DNA of 64,000 nt, from positions 9,300,001 through 9,364,000 of the forward strand of contig NZ_CP054932.1 in assembly GCF_013364275.1 (NCBI RefSeq), read 5' to 3'. The notes beneath the pieces were generated by a model. That model saw only the letters and a list, made by a program, of their open reading frames with translations, made no database searches and was not told where the DNA came from. The DNA comes from Actinomadura sp. NAK00032. GTDB taxonomy: Bacteria > Actinomycetota > Actinomycetes > Streptosporangiales > Streptosporangiaceae. Positions 48,915 to 57,398 of the stretch are shown piece by piece (the first letter of the stretch is position 1; every line of letters begins with the position of its first letter). The position numbers and the translations under genes are program-made.

Positions 48915-48942
48915 GGGCCGCGACCGAGTCGCGGCCCTTTCT
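48915..48942 (+). terminator. terminator after tRNA-Ser(CGA)
   Basis: Perfect 10-bp hairpin, GGGCCGCGAC with GTCGCGGCCC, three-base loop, followed by TTTCT. Confidence 0.9.
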
Positions 48943-48969
48943 GGTGCTTGCGCTCTTTTGCCGGGTGTC

Positions 48970-49833
48970 TCAGCCGACCGTGACCAGCGCCACGCCGGCC
49001 GCGGCCACGACGAGGCCCACGCGTTGGACGGCGCGCAGGCGCTCGCTGTAGGCGATCCGCGCCAGCAGCACCGTGATCGCCGGGTAGAGCGAGGTGAGGA
49101 CGGCGGCCAGGCTCAGCAGGCCGTCGTGCACCACGACGAAGTAAAGGACGTTCGCGCCCGCGTCCAGGCTCCCGGACAGCAGCGCCAGCCCGATCAGCGT
49201 CCGCCCGGACACCCGCGGCCCGAGGCTGCGGCCGCGCGCGACCACGAACAGCACCGCCGCGAGAACGACGAGCAGGTTGCCGACCCGGGCGCCGACGATG
49301 GGCCACAGACCGCTGCCGTCCCCCGCCGCCTCCAGCAGGACGAAGAAGACGCCGAAGCAGATCCCGGAAACGGCGGCCGTGATCGGGCCCGAGTCCAGGA
49401 GGCGGCCGGTGGTGGCCTCCCTGGTGTCCCCGGCCTCCATGCTGACCAGTCCGATCGCGACGAGGCACAGCAGCACCCCGAGGAGCACGGACGCGTCCAG
49501 CCGCTCGCCCTTCGCGATGCCGACGGCCACCGGCAGCACCGCCGCCGCCAGCGCGGACACCGGTGCCACCACGCTCATCGGCCCGCGCGCCAGCGCCCGG
49601 TAGAACGTGATCAGCCCGGCGCCGCCGCTCATCCCCGCCGCGACGCCCCACGCCATCGGCCCGGGGCTCGGGCTCCCGCCGCCGAGCAGCGCGGCCACCA
49701 GCACCACCGCGAACCCGGCCGGCACGCACCAGGTCAGCGCCTTCAGCGCCGTGGACTTGCGCGCCACGGCGCCGCCGAGGAAGTCGGCGACCCCGTAGGC
49801 GAGCGCGGCGCTGAGCGCGAGGACCGTGACCAT
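48970..49833 (-). CDS. EamA-family (DMT) transporter
   Basis: A 287-residue membrane protein with ten helices arranged as two EamA repeats (VLALSAALAYGVADFLGGAV; ITAAVSGICFGVFFVLLEAA at the start of the second). The family exports amino acids or metabolites. It is translationally coupled to the B3/B4 gene upstream (TGATG, one-base overlap). An EamA transporter, a B3/B4 protein and an XRE-cupin regulator together suggest an amino-acid-related detoxification unit (inference). Confidence 0.92.
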   Translation of the reverse strand: MVTVLALSAALAYGVADFLGGAVARKSTALKALTWCVPAGFAVVLVAALLGGGSPSPGPMAWGVAAGMSGGAGLITFYRALARGPMSVVAPVSALAAAVLPVAVGIAKGERLDASVLLGVLLCLVAIGLVSMEAGDTREATTGRLLDSGPITAAVSGICFGVFFVLLEAAGDGSGLWPIVGARVGNLLVVLAAVLFVVARGRSLGPRVSGRTLIGLALLSGSLDAGANVLYFVVVHDGLLSLAAVLTSLYPAITVLLARIAYSERLRAVQRVGLVVAAAGVALVTVG

Positions 49834-50498
49834 CACCGCCCGCCGAGCAGCCGGCTCCCGATCCGGACGTCCGGCGAGATCGCGCGGAGCAGCCCCGCCA
49901 GCCGGTCGCCCGCCTCGGTCAGCCGGTCCATCGGGTACGGCGCGAGGCTCTCCAGCAGGAACAGGCCGTTCTTGGTGTCTTCGGTGAGCCGGGTCCGGAC
50001 GCACTGGCGCCAGTTCCACCGGCGGCACGTCACGCCGGCGTCGTCGCGCCACACGACCTCGCCCGCGTTCGGGTGCTCCACCGCGGGCTCCCCGCCCGCG
50101 ACCACGTCGAACGGCTCGTCGCCCGTGGCGCGGACCAGCCGCGCCGGCCCCTGATAGGCGTCGAGGTCCTCGCCGCCGATCGGGAGCGCGTACTCGACGC
50201 TCACCGCGTTGTAGGCGTCCACGACCTTGTTGATGGACGGCAGCGCGTCCGCCCGGCGGAGCAGCGCGTCCACGGACGGGCGCGTCCGCTGCGGCTTGGC
50301 GCCGAACGCCCGGTACGCCTCGCGCCACGCCTCGACGTGCGGGTCGGCGGCGTCCGCCTTCGCCGCGGCCCCGGCCAGCCAGCTCTCCGACTCCGCGTCC
50401 CCGGGCCCGTTCGCCAGGCCCTCGGCGGTCATCACGAGGACGGCGAAGTCGGGACGCAACTCCCGCACGGCCTCGTCCACGACGACCTGCTCCAACAT
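49833..50498 (-). CDS. B3/B4 tRNA-binding domain protein
   Basis: About 221 residues. The B3/B4 domain found in PheRS beta chains is visible as EAYRAFGAKPQRTRPSVDAL, LPSINKVVDAYNAVSVEYAL, PIGGEDLDAYQGPARLVRAT and CRRWNWRQCVRTRLTEDTKN. Free-standing B3/B4 proteins are thought to bind or edit mischarged tRNA or aminoacyl compounds. I prefer ATG 50498 with GGAGGG upstream; ATG 50513 is possible. TATAGT (minus, 50542-50547) is a likely -10. Confidence 0.88.
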   Translation of the reverse strand: MLEQVVVDEAVRELRPDFAVLVMTAEGLANGPGDAESESWLAGAAAKADAADPHVEAWREAYRAFGAKPQRTRPSVDALLRRADALPSINKVVDAYNAVSVEYALPIGGEDLDAYQGPARLVRATGDEPFDVVAGGEPAVEHPNAGEVVWRDDAGVTCRRWNWRQCVRTRLTEDTKNGLFLLESLAPYPMDRLTEAGDRLAGLLRAISPDVRIGSRLLGGR

Positions 50499-50757
50499 CC
50501 TCGAACCCTCCATGCGGTCACTTTAATGCAACGTCGATACCACTATACCGACCGATGGCGGCCTCGCTCGAAGAACGACCGGCGACGCGGAGTGGCTCGG
50601 GTCGCTCAACGGGCGGTGTCGGCAGGCGGTGATCAAGGAGACCTCGTGCCACCGGTACGCGGCATGGGTCGCTGCGGGAGACTGGTGCTGCGGTGCGCGA
50701 GGTGGGCGGACCGGGAGTTCGCCGGTGCGGGCGACGCGGACCAGTGGTGGAGGGCGC

Positions 50758-51321
50758 TTGAGTGAGCAGGAGGCGATCGGGGAGGCCGTCGCGCGGACCG
50801 TGCGGGCGCTGCGGGCCGGTCACGGGTGGAGCCTCGACGAGCTGGCCGGACGCGCCGGAGTGAGCAAGGGCGTGCTGGTCGGGCTGGAGCAGGGGCGCGG
50901 CAACCCGAACCTGGGCACGCTCATCCGCATCTCGGACGCCCTCGGCGTGCCGCTGACGCGGCTCGTGCAGGTGGAGGAGGAGCCGCCGGTGCGGATGTTC
51001 CGGCCGGAGCGGCATGTCATCCTGTGGGAGGGCGAGCGCGGCGGGACGGGGACGCTGCTGGCCGGCAGCGACCCGAGGCCGTCGCTGGAACTGTGGAACT
51101 GGGTGCTGCGGCCCGGGGAGACGCGGGAGAGCGACGCGCATGTGCCCGGCACCAAGGAGATCGTCTATGTGGAGCAGGGCACGCTGACGCTCGGGGTGGA
51201 CGGCCGGACGGACCTCGTCGAGGAGGGGGCCGCGGCCGTGTTCGTCGGCGACCGCCCTCACTCGTACGGCAACGCCGGGGACGGAGAGGTCCGCTTCATC
51301 CTCGCCGTGCTGGACCTTTGA
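50758..51321 (+). CDS. XRE-family regulator with cupin domain
   Basis: A 187-residue protein. HTH at the N-terminus (VRALRAGHGWSLDELAGRAG, VSKGVLVGLEQGRGNPNLGT) and a cupin at the C-terminus (LELWNWVLRPGETRESDAHV, TKEIVYVEQGTLTLGVDGRT, ADRPHSYGN-like DRPHSYGNAGDGEV). The family senses a small ligand and controls a divergent neighbour, here the B3/B4-EamA pair. The start is most likely TTG 50758, with GGTGGAGG five bases upstream. Confidence 0.9.
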   Translation: MSEQEAIGEAVARTVRALRAGHGWSLDELAGRAGVSKGVLVGLEQGRGNPNLGTLIRISDALGVPLTRLVQVEEEPPVRMFRPERHVILWEGERGGTGTLLAGSDPRPSLELWNWVLRPGETRESDAHVPGTKEIVYVEQGTLTLGVDGRTDLVEEGAAAVFVGDRPHSYGNAGDGEVRFILAVLDL

Positions 51322-51447
51322 TACCTGTCTCCGCTTCCCCCGCGCGGGGGAGTTGATCGCCTGCATTTCGTCCCGTGGCGGGTGCTGCGGGACGGACGGC
51401 TCCGGGAGGCTCGCCGTGTCGGTCGAGTCTCAAGCCGGGAGTTCGGG

Positions 51448-52452
51448 GTGCACAGTTCGGCAAACCTTCCAGCGGCAGGCGCGCGGTGGAGCGCGGTGGG
51501 CCAACTCGCCGGGTATGGCGCCGCGTTCAGCATGGCGCTGTATCTCGTGGTCAAGGTGCTGTGGGTCGCGGCGGCCTTGTTCGGGCACCGTCCAGACGAT
51601 TTCGGCACCGCGGGCTGGGTGGCGCTGAACTCCGTCACCGTGGTGATGGCGGTGACCGGGGTCGTGCTGGGGCTGGCTCTGGCCCGGCCCTGGGGGCGCC
51701 GGCTGCCCGCCGTACCGGTCGTCTTCTTCTCGTGGGTTGGGTCGGGCTTCCTGGTTCCGATGCTTCCGTACGCGCTGCTCAGCGGGGTGATCGGCGCGTT
51801 CGGGGGCGGCTCGGGCGGGGACGGCTCAGGCTCGGGCGGGTCGGGATCGGGTGATTCCAGTTCGGTTCCGCAGTGGGAGACCGTCTTCCTCACGATCGGC
51901 TTCATCGGGATGGCGGCCGGGCTGGCCGTGGCGGTGCCGGTCTACCTGCGGGAGCGGTGGCCGAGGGCGTTCGCCGGCCGGGTGGGGGACGGGGATGGAC
52001 GCCTGTCGCCGGCGTTCGCGGCGGCGGGGGCGTCGGCCGTCGCGCTGGGGCTGCTCTGGACGTACTGGGCGCTGGGCGGGACGGCCGGCCTCGACCCGGC
52101 TCACCGGGATCACTGGGATGTGAACGGACGGCTGCTGAACGGGAGTTCGGCGCTGTGGGCCCTGCTCGGCGCGTGGAGCATGTGGGCGCTCACGCGCGGG
52201 CGGCCCGCCGGGGTGCGGCGGTGGGTTCCGATGACGCTGGCCTTCGCGGCTTCCGGCTCGCTGTTCGCGTGGAGCGGCTGGAAGCTGCCGATGGCGATCC
52301 TCCGGCCCGGGGGCTTCGTGACCACCGAGTACACGTCGGTGGCCGTCGCGGAACACCTGGTGGGCATCGTCGCGGGTCTGACGCTGATGGCCGCCGTCCT
52401 GCGGTCGCTGCCGAGGGGAGACGCCGCCGGAAGCCGACCGCCGGACGTGTGA
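51448..52452 (+). CDS. multi-spanning membrane protein of unknown function
   Basis: About 334 residues with eight or so hydrophobic helices in two groups, e.g. GYGAAFSMALYLVVKVLWVA, VVFFSWVGSGFLVPMLPYAL, TIGFIGMAAGLAVAVPVYL and AVALGLLWTYWALGG. A Gly/Ser-rich hydrophilic loop (residues 120-145) separates the halves. No transport or enzyme motif was seen. The start GTG 51448 has GGGAG six bases upstream; GTG 51382 is possible. Confidence 0.82.
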   Translation: MHSSANLPAAGARWSAVGQLAGYGAAFSMALYLVVKVLWVAAALFGHRPDDFGTAGWVALNSVTVVMAVTGVVLGLALARPWGRRLPAVPVVFFSWVGSGFLVPMLPYALLSGVIGAFGGGSGGDGSGSGGSGSGDSSSVPQWETVFLTIGFIGMAAGLAVAVPVYLRERWPRAFAGRVGDGDGRLSPAFAAAGASAVALGLLWTYWALGGTAGLDPAHRDHWDVNGRLLNGSSALWALLGAWSMWALTRGRPAGVRRWVPMTLAFAASGSLFAWSGWKLPMAILRPGGFVTTEYTSVAVAEHLVGIVAGLTLMAAVLRSLPRGDAAGSRPPDV

Positions 52453-52466
52453 GCCCGGTCAGGAGG

Positions 52467-53612
52467 TCAGGAGGTCAGGCGGACGGGCATGGCCAGGTAG
52501 CGGTAGCCGGTGTCGGTTTCGGCGGGGGCGTCCTCTTTGTCCTTCTTGTCGGGGATGGCGGTGAGGAGGGCGGCCTTGGTGGGCCCGGCGCATTCGAGGC
52601 GGGCGTACTCGGTGTCGATGCCTGCGAGGCCGTCCAGGAGGAACTGGGGGGCGAACGCGATGTCGATGTCGTCGCCGGTGAGGGTGGCCGGGAGGGCCTC
52701 GTTGGCGCGGGCGGAATCGCCGGTGGCGGCGCGGAGGCGGACCTCGTCGGCGGTGAAGGCGAGCCGGATCGGGGTGCCGCGCTCGGTGACCAGGGCGGCG
52801 CGCTTGATCGCCTCGACGAACGGCGCGACGCGGATCTCGGCGACGGACGTCCAGGTGCCGGTGAGCCGCGACCGGTAGTTGATGTACTGGTCGTCCAGCA
52901 GGCGGCTGGTCATGCTGCGGCCGCCGCCGGAGACGCCGATTAGGGTGTCGCCGGCGCCGCCGAGGTCGATCGCGACCTCCGCGCCGCGCTTGATCGACTT
53001 GGCGGTGTCGGCGAGGGTGCGGGCGGGCACGACGACCCCGGCGGTGAAGGCGGGGTCGTCGGGCGACCAGGTCAGCTCGCGGGCGGCGATGCGGTAGCGG
53101 TCGGTGCAGGCCAGCCACATCGTGTCGCCCTCGATGTCGACGCGGACGCCGGTGAGCATGGGCAGCGTGTCGTCGCGCCCGGCGGCCGGGGTGACCTGGG
53201 CGACGGCGGCGGCGAACAGGTCGCCGGGGACGGTGCCGGCGCGGGCGGGCGGCTCGGGGAGGGTGGGGTAGTCCTCGACGGGCAGCGTCAGCAGGCCGAA
53301 CTCGGCGGGGCCGCAGCGGACCACGACCTCGGAGCCCTTGGTGAACACCTCCACGGGGTGCGGCGGGAGGTTGCGGACGATGTCCGACAGGAGCCGGCCG
53401 GGGACGAGCACCCGGCCCGGATCGGCGACGTCGGCGTCTTCGCGCGCGTGGGCCGACACCTCGTAGTCGAACCCGGCGAGCGTGAGCTCGCCCTTGTCGG
53501 TCACCTCGATGAGCATGCCCGCGAGGACGGGGAGGGCGGGACGCGTCGGGAGCGTCCGCGCCGCCCATGCGACGGCGTCGGCGAGCGTCTGCCGGTCGAC
53601 TCGGAACTCCAC
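52467..53612 (-). CDS. DNA polymerase III beta-clamp paralogue
   Basis: A 381-residue sliding clamp with three repeats: EFRVDRQTLADAVAWAARTL, PGDLFAAAVAQVTPAAGRDD and VAPFVEAIKRAALVTERGTP. It ends YRYLAMPVRL plus TS, close to the canonical MPVRL end. It is DnaN-like and full length, but dnaA, recF and gyrB are absent, so this is probably not the oriC copy. It is followed closely by ogt and an Ada-AlkA fusion on the same strand, which suggests a role in repair or translesion synthesis (inference). Start GTG 53612. Confidence 0.88.
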   Translation of the reverse strand: MEFRVDRQTLADAVAWAARTLPTRPALPVLAGMLIEVTDKGELTLAGFDYEVSAHAREDADVADPGRVLVPGRLLSDIVRNLPPHPVEVFTKGSEVVVRCGPAEFGLLTLPVEDYPTLPEPPARAGTVPGDLFAAAVAQVTPAAGRDDTLPMLTGVRVDIEGDTMWLACTDRYRIAARELTWSPDDPAFTAGVVVPARTLADTAKSIKRGAEVAIDLGGAGDTLIGVSGGGRSMTSRLLDDQYINYRSRLTGTWTSVAEIRVAPFVEAIKRAALVTERGTPIRLAFTADEVRLRAATGDSARANEALPATLTGDDIDIAFAPQFLLDGLAGIDTEYARLECAGPTKAALLTAIPDKKDKEDAPAETDTGYRYLAMPVRLTS

Positions 53613-53679
53613 CTCGGTCAGCCTTCCATCGGTGAGCGTCTACGCCTTGCACGGTAGCCGCCGCATCTGACAGAACGCG

Positions 53680-54192
53680 TCAGAAGAGCGTCGCCTCGTC
53701 CGCCGCGGTGCGGGCCCTGCGCTCGAAGTCGAGGAGGTAGCGCTTGCGGTCGAGGCCGCCGCCGTAGCCGGTGAGGGAGCCGGTGGAGCCGACGACGCGG
53801 TGGCAGGGCACGATGACGCTGACCGGGTTGCGCCCGTTCGCCAGGCCGACCGCGCGGGACGCGGACGGGCTGCCGATCTCGACGGCGAGTTCGCCGTACG
53901 TCGTGGTCCGGCCGTAGGGGATCTCCTGGAGCGCCGCCCAGACGCGCTGCTGGAAGGGTGTACCGCGAAGGTTGAGCGGGACGTCGAACTCGGTCAGCTC
54001 TCCGGCGAAGTACGCGGTGAGTTGCTTGGCGACGGTCGCGAAGGGTTCGGCGTCCGGGTCATCGGGTGCGCCGAAGGTCTCTTCAGGCGGAAGGTGGCGC
54101 TGCTTCTCCATGTAGAGCCCGGCCAGGCCGCCGTCTACGGCCACCATGGTCAGGGGGCCGACGGGGCTGTCCAGGACGACGTGTGAAGTCAT
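53680..54192 (-). CDS. ogt: methylated-DNA-protein cysteine methyltransferase
   Basis: A 170-residue suicide alkyltransferase: GRTTTYGELAVEIGSPSASR, AVGLANGRNPVSVIVPCHRV (acceptor Cys in PCHRV) and GYGGGLDRKRYLL. It removes the methyl group from O6-methylguanine. The start ATG 54192 follows GAGGA and lies eight bases after the stop of the Ada-AlkA gene, so they are co-transcribed. Confidence 0.97.
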   Translation of the reverse strand: MTSHVVLDSPVGPLTMVAVDGGLAGLYMEKQRHLPPEETFGAPDDPDAEPFATVAKQLTAYFAGELTEFDVPLNLRGTPFQQRVWAALQEIPYGRTTTYGELAVEIGSPSASRAVGLANGRNPVSVIVPCHRVVGSTGSLTGYGGGLDRKRYLLDFERRARTAADEATLF

Positions 54193-54200
54193 GAGGTTCC

Positions 54201-55673
54201 TCAGTGTGCTGGAAGCAGGTTGATGGGATGGTCGCTCGTCGCCCACAGGTATTGGACGGCGTAGGCGCGCCAAGGACGCCATGGTGCGGCGCGCTTGGCG
54301 AGGGCGGCCGGGGTCGAGGGAAGGTCCAGGTACTTGGCGGCGGCCCGGATCCCCAGGTCGCTGGGGATGAACGCGTCCGGGTCGCCGAGAGCGCGCATCG
54401 CGATGGTCTCGATGGTCCACGGGCCGAAGCCGGGTAGCTCGGCCAAGCGCGCGCGGGCCTCTTCCCAGTCACTCCCTACGCCGAGGTCGATCTCACCGTT
54501 CGCGAGTGCGCTGACAAGGGTGGTGAGGGTGGTGCGCCGGGTCTTCGGGAAGGCGAGCGTCTCCGGGTCGAGCCGCGCCAGGGCGGACGGTGTCGGGAAC
54601 AGGTGCGTGAGGCCGCCGCCCGGGTCGTCTATGGGGTCACCGTAGGCGGTGACCAGGCGGCCGGCATGGGTGCGTGCGGCGGCCGTGGAGACCTGCTGCC
54701 CCAGGACGGCCCGCACGGCGAACTCGGGCCCGTCCACGGTCCGGGGGACGCGCCGTCCGGGGGCCTTGTCGACCAGCGGGGCCAGGACGGGGTCGGCGCG
54801 GAGCAGGTCGTCCACGGCGACGGGGTCGGCGTCCAGATCGAGCATCCAGCGGCAGCGGCTGATCGCGATGGTCAGATCGCGGAGGTCGCTGAGGCTGAGC
54901 GTGCAGGCGACATGGTCGGGCTGGGGCCGAAGGGTCGCGATGCCGTGCCCGTGGGGCAGGCGCATGGCACGGCGGAACGCACCGTCCCGCCATTCCTCGA
55001 CGCCTGGCACAGCGGTGGCGGTGAGGTGGCCGAACAGGTTGTCCGGGCAGAGCGGCGTACGGAACGGCAACCGCAGGGCGAGAACCCCGGACCCGCCAGG
55101 CGGATGCCCCTTGGCGACGCGGTCGCGCAGTGCGGTGGGCGTGAGCGCGAACACCTCGCGCACGGTGTCGTTGAAGGCGCGGATACTCGCGAACCCCGCC
55201 GCGAACGCCACGTCGCCCATCGGCAGGGGTGTCGTTTCGATGAGGAGCCGTGCCGTCTGAGCGCGCTGGGCCCGTGCCAGGGCGAGCGGGCCCGCGCCCA
55301 GTTCGGCGTTGAGCTGCCGCTCTATCTGGCGTGTGCTGTAGCCGAGGCGTCCGGCAAGGCCCGGCACGCCCTCCCGGTCGACGACACCGTCCGCGATGAG
55401 GCGCATGGCCCGTGCGACGACGTCCGCCCTGTGGTTCCACTCGGGCGAGCCGGGGGAGGTGTCGGGCCGGCAGCGCTTGCAGGCCCGGAAACCGGCCTGC
55501 TGCGCCGCGGCGGCACTGGGGTAGAAGCGCATGTTCTCGGGCTTGGGCGGGACCACCGGGCAGCTTGGACGGCAGTAGATCCCGGTGGTCACCACCCCGG
55601 TGAAGAACCACCCGTCGAAGCGGGCGTCCTTCGACTGGACGGCCCGCACGCACCTCTCCACGTCATCGTGCAT
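54201..55673 (-). CDS. Ada-AlkA fusion: adaptive-response regulator and 3-methyladenine DNA glycosylase
   Basis: A 490-residue protein. Residues 1-80 form the Ada Cys4 methyl-phosphotriester domain (GIYCRPSCPVVPPKPENMRF, RACKRCRPD). Residues 85-190 form an AraC-type HTH (VPGLAGRLGYSTRQIERQLN, VAFAAGFASIRAFNDTVREV). Residues 200-490 form AlkA: an N-terminal region, then HhH-GPD (EFAVRAVLGQQVSTAAARTH, LAELPGFGPWTIETIAMRAL, catalytic Asp in IPSDLGIRAA). It senses methylated phosphates through a Cys, activates transcription and excises alkylated bases. Lacks its own O6-transferase domain, which is supplied by ogt downstream. Confidence 0.96.
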   Translation of the reverse strand: MHDDVERCVRAVQSKDARFDGWFFTGVVTTGIYCRPSCPVVPPKPENMRFYPSAAAAQQAGFRACKRCRPDTSPGSPEWNHRADVVARAMRLIADGVVDREGVPGLAGRLGYSTRQIERQLNAELGAGPLALARAQRAQTARLLIETTPLPMGDVAFAAGFASIRAFNDTVREVFALTPTALRDRVAKGHPPGGSGVLALRLPFRTPLCPDNLFGHLTATAVPGVEEWRDGAFRRAMRLPHGHGIATLRPQPDHVACTLSLSDLRDLTIAISRCRWMLDLDADPVAVDDLLRADPVLAPLVDKAPGRRVPRTVDGPEFAVRAVLGQQVSTAAARTHAGRLVTAYGDPIDDPGGGLTHLFPTPSALARLDPETLAFPKTRRTTLTTLVSALANGEIDLGVGSDWEEARARLAELPGFGPWTIETIAMRALGDPDAFIPSDLGIRAAAKYLDLPSTPAALAKRAAPWRPWRAYAVQYLWATSDHPINLLPAH

Positions 55674-55778
55674 GCCTCCAGCATCACCGATGGCGATACG
55701 CCTCTACTAGCGAGAAAACGACATCATCGTCACCGGCACTACGATCGTCCCGCGACCGGCATCGGCGAAGGGGAGACC

Positions 55779-56855
55779 ATGGAGCACCAGCCCGAGGGCC
55801 GCCTGTTACCAGCCCACGACGCGGACGGACCAGCGGGCTCCGGCGCATCCGGCGAGGTGGTGCTGAGGCCGCCGCGCACGCTCCGCTACGCGGCCCGTGT
55901 GCTGATCGCGTGCGGCGCCCTGCTCGTCGGCATCGCGATTTACCTGCTCATGGTCGGGGCCATCGTCCCGTCCATGTGCATCGCCTTCATGGGCCTGGTC
56001 GGCGCGGGGCGCGCGATACCGCTGGCGGCGGGCCGGGTGACGCTCGATCCGCGCGGGCTGCGCAGCAAGGACGACCCGGTCGGAGAGAAGTCGCTGACCT
56101 GGGAGAGCATCAATCGGCTGGAGCTGCGCCGCCGCCTGTGGACGGAGTCGGTGGTGGCGGCCGACGGCCTCACCGAGGTGACGCTGGCGGCGCCCGTCCG
56201 GCTGCGCTTCGGGCGTGACCGTGAGTTCGACGCCGCCCTCGCCGAACTGTCCCGCCGTGCCGGAACCGGTGTGGTGCGCGGACGTTCGCTCCTGACGTTG
56301 GGCTACGCCTGCACCCATCTGGCGATTCTCGCGGCATGGACCGCACTCTTCGTGACCTTCGACCCGGTCTGGCACCACTCCTCCTGGCCCGGGCGTGAGG
56401 AGGCAGTGCGCCTCCCCAACGCGTGCCACGTGATCGAGCCCACCGCGAAGGAGATGTTCCCCAAGCAGGCACCGCAGCGGCTCCCGAACGACGACGAGGA
56501 GCGGTGCCGGTTCGGTGATTCGCTATCGCTCAAGTACACACTCTTCAGGTACGACCTTGGCATGGACGGCGGGATCGAGCGTGCCGAGGAGCGGTTCCGC
56601 GAGGGGCCTGGCGGGCCCACGCTCGACGATGAGGGCGCCCGTACGCTGCCGGGTGTCGGCGACGGAGCAACGATCGACACCGCCACCTACCAGGATGGCA
56701 CCCGCGTGCACCAGATCCAGGTCTCCGCGCGCAAGGCCAACGTCGTGGCGTGGCTCGTCTACGCGCCCCCGGAGGAGCGGGACTCCCGCGACGAGGCCGT
56801 CCGGGAGGCCGAGCGCCTCGCCCGCGCCGCCGTCGCCGCGATCGCGGTCGAGTGA
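55779..56855 (+). CDS. membrane protein with PH-like domain
   Basis: A 358-residue protein. Two helices near residues 40-85 (VLIACGALLVGIAIYLLMVG; SMCIAFMGLVGAGRAIPLAA) are followed by a PH-like domain (RGLRSKDDPVGEKSLTWESI, NRLELRRRLWTESVVAADGL). A third helix (LAILAAWTALFVTF) leads into a C-terminal soluble part with two Cys that is probably outside. Function unknown. The start ATG has GGGGAG. Divergent from the Ada-AlkA gene. Confidence 0.82.
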   Translation: MEHQPEGRLLPAHDADGPAGSGASGEVVLRPPRTLRYAARVLIACGALLVGIAIYLLMVGAIVPSMCIAFMGLVGAGRAIPLAAGRVTLDPRGLRSKDDPVGEKSLTWESINRLELRRRLWTESVVAADGLTEVTLAAPVRLRFGRDREFDAALAELSRRAGTGVVRGRSLLTLGYACTHLAILAAWTALFVTFDPVWHHSSWPGREEAVRLPNACHVIEPTAKEMFPKQAPQRLPNDDEERCRFGDSLSLKYTLFRYDLGMDGGIERAEERFREGPGGPTLDDEGARTLPGVGDGATIDTATYQDGTRVHQIQVSARKANVVAWLVYAPPEERDSRDEAVREAERLARAAVAAIAVE

Positions 56856-56972
56856 GGGACGGGCATGACGTCGCAGGTAGCTGACGTCGCAGGTAATCGA
56901 TCTTCCGCCGGAGCGCTGGCAGCGTGAGGGTCACCGGGGGACGAACCCGGTCGATCAGACGGGAGTCATGAC

Positions 56973-57335
56973 ATGAGCGACGTTCAGCAGCGGGTCGCCC
57001 GCTACCTGGCGGTCTGGAACGAGAAGGACCCGGCCGCGCGCCGCGCCGCGATCGACGAACTGTGGACGGAGAACCCGGTCTACGTGGACCCGCTCGGCCT
57101 GGCCGAGGGCCGGGACGCCATCGACGCGTTCATCGGCACCGCGCAGCAGCAGTTCCCCGGCCTGGTGTTCCGCCCGGCGGGCGCCGTGGACGCCCACCAC
57201 AACGTGGCCCGCTTCACCTGGGAGCTCGGCCCCGAGGACGGGGAGGCGATCGCCGCCGGCTTCGACGTGGCGGTCTTCGCGGACGACGGCCGGTTCGAGC
57301 GGGTGACCGGGTTCCTCGACAAGGTCCCGGCCTGA
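56973..57335 (+). CDS. NTF2-like (SnoaL) protein
   Basis: A 120-residue protein with the NTF2-like pattern: VARYLAVWNEKDPAARRAAI, DELWTENPVYVDPLGLAEGR, DAIDAFIGTAQQQFPGLVFR, HNVARFTWELGPEDGEAIAA. Binding or catalytic role unknown. It is a distant relative of the protein at 2157. A strong hairpin follows the stop. Confidence 0.87.
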   Translation: MSDVQQRVARYLAVWNEKDPAARRAAIDELWTENPVYVDPLGLAEGRDAIDAFIGTAQQQFPGLVFRPAGAVDAHHNVARFTWELGPEDGEAIAAGFDVAVFADDGRFERVTGFLDKVPA

Positions 57336-57352
57336 AGGCGAGGGGGCCCGGA

Positions 57353-57383
57353 TGTGCCGGACGCCTGCGCGGCGTCCGGCACA
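57353..57383. terminator. bidirectional hairpin between NTF2-like gene and SDR gene
   Basis: Perfect 13-bp inverted repeat, TGTGCCGGACGCC with GGCGTCCGGCACA, five-base loop. No T tract; it lies between convergent stop codons. Confidence 0.75.
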
Positions 57384-57398
57384 CGGGGTGCTGCCTCC

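Noticed and set aside
52467..53612. The beta-clamp gene as a sign of the replication origin
   Set aside because: No dnaA, recF or gyrB and no cluster of DnaA boxes was seen nearby.
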